A stretch of DNA of 64,000 bases. Source: Archangium lansingense. GTDB taxonomy: Bacteria > Myxococcota > Myxococcia > Myxococcales > Myxococcaceae. A program made the position numbers and the translations under genes. The notes under the pieces were generated by a model that had not been told where the DNA came from, did not search any database, and saw only the letters and a program-made list of their open reading frames with translations. Positions 59,595 through 64,000 of this stretch are shown here, in pieces (the stretch's first letter is position 1; every line of letters begins with the position of its first letter). The stretch covers positions 5,518,001-5,582,000 of the forward strand of contig NZ_JAPNKA010000001.1 in assembly GCF_026626635.1 (NCBI RefSeq), in the 5' to 3' direction.

Positions 59595-61256
59595 ATGACT
59601 CATCCAGCTTCGGCTCCCGTTCGTGTTGGCACCATCCTGCGAGACACCTACGAGCTCATCTCGGAACTGGGGAAGGGAGGCATGGGGGCGGTCTTCCTGG
59701 CCCAGCACCTTCGGCTCCCCGGCAAGCAGGTGGCGGTGAAGGTACTCCACGTCGGAGAGGACGTGCGGCCCGAGCTGTACGCGCGCTTCCATCGTGAAGC
59801 GGAGGTCACCTCTCGGCTCGGTCACCCGAACATCGTCGAGGTGCTCGACTTCCACAGCATGGAGGACGGTACCCCCTACCTGGTGATGGAGTACCTGCGC
59901 GGCAGCAGCCTCTCGCGACGGATCCGACAAGGCCCCCTTCCGCTTCAGGAGGCGCTCTTCATCGCGCGGCAGATCGGCTCGGCCCTCCACACGGCCCATC
60001 AGGCGGGCGTGGTCCACCGGGATCTGAAGCCGGGCAACGTGTTCCTCGTCCCCACGGAGTCCGGGGGCGTGGTGGGCCAGCAGGTGAAGCTGCTCGACTT
60101 CGGTATTTCGAAGCTCGTCACCGCGCAGACCCTCCAGGTCGATCAGAGCGTGCTGATTGGCACACCGCGGTACATGGCGCCCGAGCAGGCGATGGGACGC
60201 AACAGCGAGGTGGATGCCCGCTCGGACCTGTTCGCCCTCGGGGGCATCGTCTACGAGATGCTGACCGGCCGGCCGCCCTTCTACTCGGATTCCGTGGCGG
60301 AGCTCATCTACCGCATCGTGAATGAGCCTGCCGAGCCGTTGGGCTCGCTCTGTCCGGACGTACCTGCCGCGGTGGCCGCGGCGGTGGACCGGGCGCTCGC
60401 GAAGAAGCCGCAGGAGCGTTTCCCGGACGTCGCGTCGTTCATCGCCGAGCTGACAGGGACTCCGCTCCAGACACTCCCCAAGCCGAAGCAACAGCTGCGT
60501 CCAGCGGTCCCTCCGCAGGTGGCGCCTACGTCAGCGGGTGTCCGCTCTGCTCCCGAGACACCCCAGGCGGAGGCACCCGCGCGCACGGTGTCGTTGCGCC
60601 CCAAGACGCCGCCCGAGTCCGAGCCAGCCCAGGTGGAGGTTCCATCTCTCCCGGCATCGCTGCGCCCCGAGGCTCCGCCGAAGTCGAAGGTGCCAGTGGT
60701 CTTGGGGGCGGCGGTGGTGTTGCTCCTGGGCGCCGCGGCCATCGGGTGGGGGTTGCGTCCGCGGTCCGCCTCCACCCCGACTGTCAGTGCACCGGAGCAC
60801 ACGACGAAGGCGGAGCCTCTCCCGAATCCGTCGACTCCACTGTCGCCTCCCATTGCCGGGTCTTCAACCGAGACTCCTCCAGAAGCCAGACAGGAGGAGT
60901 CAGCGCCGGTCACCCCGGTACAGGAGACTGCCTCCGTCGAGACTCCTCCTGTTGAGTCGCGGCCCGCCGCGATGGCCCGCGCGCGCCAGGGCTCGTCCGA
61001 AGAGGTGCCCGAGGTGGTGCGCAAGGACCTGCAGGAGGCGGAGCAAGCCCTTGCCGCGGGCGATGCCACGGAGGCGCTCCGGCTCGCCCGCCGCAGCCAG
61101 CGGACGAAGATTACCGGGGGCTCGTACTCGCTCCTCACCCGGGCCCATTGCCGCCAGAGAGACCTCGCCAATGCCCGCGCGCAGTGGGCGAAGGTCCCCT
61201 CGGCGGAGCGCAACCGGGTACGTCTGTACTGCAAGCCCTATGAAATCAATCTCTGA
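59595..61256 (+). CDS. Membrane Ser/Thr protein kinase (PknB-like)
   Basis: 553 residues from ATG 59595; an in-frame ATG 75 bp upstream is less likely. The kinase domain (about 15-275) is complete: glycine loop ELGKGGMGAVFLAQ, Lys in QVAVKVLHVG, VHRDLKPGNVFLV, LLDFGISKL and GTPRYMAPEQAMG. A Pro/Ala linker and one membrane helix (VVLGAAVVLLLGAAAIGWGL, about 360) lead to a Ser/Thr/Pro-rich part and a short helical repeat end (ADATEAL-type; VPEVVRKDLQEAEQALAAGD). The outer domain is probably the sensor. No substrate is evident from neighbours. Confidence 0.92.
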   Translation: MTHPASAPVRVGTILRDTYELISELGKGGMGAVFLAQHLRLPGKQVAVKVLHVGEDVRPELYARFHREAEVTSRLGHPNIVEVLDFHSMEDGTPYLVMEYLRGSSLSRRIRQGPLPLQEALFIARQIGSALHTAHQAGVVHRDLKPGNVFLVPTESGGVVGQQVKLLDFGISKLVTAQTLQVDQSVLIGTPRYMAPEQAMGRNSEVDARSDLFALGGIVYEMLTGRPPFYSDSVAELIYRIVNEPAEPLGSLCPDVPAAVAAAVDRALAKKPQERFPDVASFIAELTGTPLQTLPKPKQQLRPAVPPQVAPTSAGVRSAPETPQAEAPARTVSLRPKTPPESEPAQVEVPSLPASLRPEAPPKSKVPVVLGAAVVLLLGAAAIGWGLRPRSASTPTVSAPEHTTKAEPLPNPSTPLSPPIAGSSTETPPEARQEESAPVTPVQETASVETPPVESRPAAMARARQGSSEEVPEVVRKDLQEAEQALAAGDATEALRLARRSQRTKITGGSYSLLTRAHCRQRDLANARAQWAKVPSAERNRVRLYCKPYEINL

Positions 61257-61382
61257 ACACGGGGGCCGACCAGGCACGCCCGGCGTCCGGACAGTCCCCT
61301 CAGGCATTCCCTCCTGATGTGGAGGACGCAACGGGCGGCAGATTCCGGTGTGCGCGTCGTCAACACGTGGGAGAATCCATTC

Positions 61383-62249
61383 ATGACGATCCCCACCGCC
61401 GTGGAAATCGACCACCGCGACCGCGTACTGCAAGCCGCCTTCTGTGACTACGTGCCCCAGGTCTTCCGCACCGTGGACTTCCGGCGCTGGTGCGCGTGGG
61501 GTGAATGGAACGACGACTATCGCGCCTTCGCCGTGCTCGAAGAGGGGAGGGTGGTGGCCAATGCATCGGTGACGCGGATGCGGCTGTGTGTCGAGGGCCG
61601 CGAGGTCATCGGCTACCAGCTCGGAGCGGTTGGCTGCGTGCCCTCCCACCGTGGCCAGGGGCTGTCACGGGTGGTGATGGAGGCGGCGCTCGCGTATTGC
61701 GGCGGAGCGCCCGTGCTGCTGTTCGCCAACGAGAAGGTGCGTGACTTCTATCCGCGCTTCGGGTTTACGCCTCGGGAGCAGGCGCTGTTCGGCACCGAGC
61801 TCCATGCGGCGCCAGGAGGCGAGGCCGCGCCGGTGCTCGAGCTGGCCGAGGCCCACGTCCGCGCGGGTCTGGTCTCGTTGTCCGACAAGGGGCTTGCAGT
61901 GACTGAGCGCTTTGGTGCGCGTAGCTCCGCGAGGATCGCGAGCTGGTATGCGGCGAATGCCTTCTCACGGCCGCTTCGCCAGCTGAGCGACAAGGCCTGG
62001 GTGCTCGCCGGGGTGGAGGACGGCACGTTGTATGTCGACGACATCTTCGCGCTCGAGTCCTTCGATCTGCGTGCGCACATCCCACGATTGATTGACCAGC
62101 CGATCACCGCGGTCCACTTCGGCTTCACGCCCGAGCGCTGGTGGCCTCAGGCGGGCGTCGTTGGCGAGGACCTGGAGGCGCATCTCTTCGTGCGCAACCT
62201 GACGCTACCACCCGGGCCTCATCGGTTTCCGGTGATGGCACGGACCTGA
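61383..62249 (+). CDS. GNAT-family N-acetyltransferase (Eis-like layout)
   Basis: 288 residues from ATG 61383. The N-terminal GNAT core has RAFAVLEEGRVVANASVTRM and the acetyl-CoA binding motif GAVGCVPSHRGQGLSRVVME (about 85-104), then ALAYCGGAPVLLFANEKVRD and FYPRFGFTPREQ. A C-terminal second domain of about 140 residues ends VHFGFTPERWW. Two-domain GNATs of this size include Eis-type aminoglycoside or peptide acetyltransferases; the substrate is unknown. Confidence 0.82.
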   Translation: MTIPTAVEIDHRDRVLQAAFCDYVPQVFRTVDFRRWCAWGEWNDDYRAFAVLEEGRVVANASVTRMRLCVEGREVIGYQLGAVGCVPSHRGQGLSRVVMEAALAYCGGAPVLLFANEKVRDFYPRFGFTPREQALFGTELHAAPGGEAAPVLELAEAHVRAGLVSLSDKGLAVTERFGARSSARIASWYAANAFSRPLRQLSDKAWVLAGVEDGTLYVDDIFALESFDLRAHIPRLIDQPITAVHFGFTPERWWPQAGVVGEDLEAHLFVRNLTLPPGPHRFPVMART

Positions 62250-62260
62250 TGAGCGGCGTG

Positions 62261-62293
62261 CCCGCCGGTCCGTGTCGCGCACAGACCGGCGGG
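62261..62293 (+). terminator. Hairpin after the acetyltransferase gene
   Basis: CCCGCCGGTC pairs with GACCGGCGGG across a 13-base loop, 11 bp after the acetyltransferase stop and between two convergent genes. No clear T run follows (ATGCGGCCCTTCTCTTC), so it may work with Rho or in both directions. Confidence 0.5.
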
Positions 62294-62322
62294 ATGCGGC
62301 CCTTCTCTTCAAGTCCCAACGG

Positions 62323-62722
62323 CTAGGGACAGGGGCTCACAGGGGACACCTTCCACAACTGCCCCGAGACGAGCGCCTTCTTGGCGAGGATGGGGGCGTT
62401 GTTGGCCTTGCCGTCGTTGATGATGTCCAGCGAGAGGGTCTCGCCCTGCGCCTGATTCGTCAGCCGGAAGGTGCCGTTGATCTCCGGCGTCACCTTCCAC
62501 CGCTGCTCCGGGACGGCAGCCGTGTTGCTCCTTCAACTGTCCCGTCAGGAGCACGACGGCCTTGTCCGTCGCGGCCTTGTTCATCGCCGGTAGGCGGGTG
62601 TCGATGTTCACCGTCCAGCCTTCGATGGTCTGAGTCTGGTAGGTCGGGGTGGCCGCGGATGCGGCGCCAGAGAGCGTCAGGAGGGCGAGGCACAGCCGGA
62701 GCAACCATTTCTTGTCATTCAT
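62323..62722 (-). pseudogene. Frame-broken secreted protein with ricin-type lectin end
   Basis: ATG 62722 starts a good signal peptide (NDKKWLLRLCLALLTLSGAA) and a mature part TYQTQTIEGWTVNIDTRLPA followed by MNKAATDKAVVLLTGQLKE. At about 62527 the match moves to another frame: VPEQRWKVTPEINGTFRLTN, then SLDIINDGKANNAPILAKKA and LVSGQLWKVSP, a ricin-type beta-trefoil repeat with its QxW. The central part of the original protein is gone, so this looks like an internal deletion joining two ends out of frame. Confidence 0.6.
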
Positions 62723-62734
62723 GGCCATATCCTC

Positions 62735-64000
62735 TCAGAGCGCCGAGCAATCGAGCTTGACCGGTTGGTTGTTCAAGGCCTGCCGGATGCCGCTGTAGAC
62801 GACGCCGTTCGACGCGAGCCCGATGTGCTCGACGAGGTTGCCCGGGCAGTCCTCCTGCACCGTGATGTTGCACCTCAGGGTCTGGCCCTGCGCATTGGTG
62901 CGGTCGCAGTTGTCCATGCGGCCGTTGGTGAGCCCGTCCGTGAACACGTCGAGCGGCTTCACGCTGTTGATGTTCGTGTAGGCAATGCCGTCGTCGGAAG
63001 CCCGCTTGTTGATCTCGTCCAGGAAGGCGCCAGCGCGCAGCTGGGTGCAGATGGGCTTGTCCGTGGGTTGGCCCGTGCACCCGACCAGCAGCGCGGCCAG
63101 CAGGGGGTCGGCGTGGGTGCCCTTGTGGGGTGTGCCCAGGCTGATGAGGTTATCGACGACGCGCCAGCCGTAATCATGGACGTAGGTCCGGGACGTGATG
63201 CCTCCCTGGCTGTGGCCGATGAGGTTGACCTTCTCCGCGCCCGTCTTCAGCAGCACCTCCGCTATCCGGTTCTTGAGCGCCTGCGCGCCCTCGCGGATGT
63301 CGATCAACCCGCCTCCGGGCAGCTCGAAGAACTCGACGTAGTAGCCGTCCGCCCGGAGCCGTCCCTCCAGGACCCAGTAGATGATCTCCGTCGCCAGGGT
63401 TCCCCCGACGATGATGATCGGGTTCTTGCGCGTCGTCGGCGCGGTCACCGGCGGCGGCAGGGTGCTGGTGGTGAGGTTGCAACTCACCGTGCTGGCCTTC
63501 GCGGTGCCGGGGTTGGAGATGAGTGGCGGATCCGCGGCGAGACAGGCCCAGCTCCCGTCGGCCTGGGGCCCCTGCTGCACCATGAACTCCGCGTGGGCGG
63601 AGCCATTGCCGGCATAGGACAGCTCGCAGCCGCCGCCCAGCGCCTTGGACGCCCCCTTGGCGATGGACTTCGGATAGGCCCCCGTGCCCTGGGTGCCCTG
63701 CGTCACGGTGCACTGGAGGTTGGGCTTCGGGGTCACCGCCGTGGGGCCCACGCGGCAAGCGACGAGCGATGCCTCGACCGTGGCGTCCTGCCCGTGGTTC
63801 GGCGGATCCGCTGCCTGGCAGTACCAGCCCTGGCCTCCGGGCGTGGGCCGGGAGATGACCACGTTCTCCGCGTGCACGGAGCCGTTGCCGAAGTGCGAGG
63901 TGTCACAGCCGCCGGAGACCACGACGTAGCCGTCGGAGACGAGGGCCGGCGTGAGCGTCACCTCGACGGTGGGGTTGCGCAGGAGGCCCGTCCTCTTGGT
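62735..64000 (-). CDS. Secreted alpha/beta-hydrolase lipase, N-terminus beyond the window
   Basis: At least 421 residues; the frame is still open at 64000. The C-terminal half is a triacylglycerol lipase domain: KNPIIIVGGTLATEIIYWVL, the nucleophile elbow VNLIGHSQGGITSRTYVHD, LISLGTPHKGTHADPLLAA and catalytic His in NLVEHIGLASNG. The N-terminal part holds two copies of a Cys-containing beta module (VSGGCDTSHFGNGSVHAENV; GGCELSYAGNGSAHAEFMVQ), each paired with a W-Y/S-CQAADPP or W-A-CLAADPP end. These modules may bind surfaces. It lies 12 bp upstream of the broken lectin gene on the same strand. Confidence 0.82.
   Translation of the reverse strand, partial: TKRTGLLRNPTVEVTLTPALVSDGYVVVSGGCDTSHFGNGSVHAENVVISRPTPGGQGWYCQAADPPNHGQDATVEASLVACRVGPTAVTPKPNLQCTVTQGTQGTGAYPKSIAKGASKALGGGCELSYAGNGSAHAEFMVQQGPQADGSWACLAADPPLISNPGTAKASTVSCNLTTSTLPPPVTAPTTRKNPIIIVGGTLATEIIYWVLEGRLRADGYYVEFFELPGGGLIDIREGAQALKNRIAEVLLKTGAEKVNLIGHSQGGITSRTYVHDYGWRVVDNLISLGTPHKGTHADPLLAALLVGCTGQPTDKPICTQLRAGAFLDEINKRASDDGIAYTNINSVKPLDVFTDGLTNGRMDNCDRTNAQGQTLRCNITVQEDCPGNLVEHIGLASNGVVYSGIRQALNNQPVKLDCSAL

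Overview
The window is high-GC chromosomal DNA from a myxobacterium, most likely the Cystobacter/Archangium side of the Myxococcota. Evidence: a DUF2378 protein (12942-13490), a DUF2381 protein (42520-43473), a MYXO-CTERM-type surface tail (14670-17354), a kinase/AAA/GAF/histidine-kinase hybrid (229-5529), a second Ser/Thr kinase, and many secreted lipoproteins with 'DVWAVG' or propeller-like repeats. No rRNA, intact tRNA or CRISPR array was seen.

Positions 1-12,000 hold ordinary genes (signalling hybrid, beta-lactamase-fold hydrolase, secreted lipoprotein, TRAP solute-binding protein). They are interleaved with at least five fragments of the 3' end of one IS91-like transposase gene. Several fragments abut broken genes: an FMN-reductase tail, an IS4-like transposase head, a signal-peptide stub and a GFA-family pseudogene.

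Positions 12,000-34,950 are a mostly intact envelope and housekeeping block. It holds an NTF2-like protein, DUF2378, a phytanoyl-CoA-dioxygenase-like enzyme, a surface sugar dehydrogenase with a MYXO-CTERM tail, two coupled MuiA-family (DUF4139) genes, a coupled membrane protein/propeller lipoprotein pair and a PIG-V-like mannosyltransferase. It continues with DUF808, an SH3-NlpC/P60 lipoprotein, a metallophosphatase, PlsC, a TAXI-type TRAP protein, a tightly overlapping TPM / LemA-like / TPM operon and a parallel beta-helix lipoprotein.

Positions 34,961-55,211 form a composite integrative element. It is bounded by copies of the T-arm and acceptor 3' end of a tRNA-like gene (probably tmRNA/ssrA), with a third copy at 51,841. 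A tyrosine integrase gene with an overlapping excisionase-like gene lies next to the left copy, but the integrase is split by a 1375-bp ISAzo13-family IS. A second, inverted copy of that IS sits in a truncated IS5-family element, and a deletion at its edge has removed the front of a Ser/Thr kinase. Cargo includes DUF2381, a toxin-like lipoprotein with an adjacent ankyrin-repeat protein (candidate SitA/SitI-type cassette), a DACNV/DisA-N-like sensor protein whose last codons were replaced by an intact IS5-family insertion, IS21 istAB genes, a HEPN-like hypothetical, and a second lipoprotein plus small acidic partner.

Positions 55,355-64,000 return to chromosomal genes: a propeller lipoprotein, a lipase-chaperone-like protein overlapping a secreted EEP-fold phosphodiesterase, a Ser/Thr kinase, a GNAT acetyltransferase, a frame-broken ricin-lectin gene, and a secreted lipase that runs off the window end.

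The best candidates for something undescribed are the lipoprotein/partner cassettes (43,626-45,296 and 53,741-54,688) and the DACNV gene with its diverged flanking repeats, all carried on one immobilised element.
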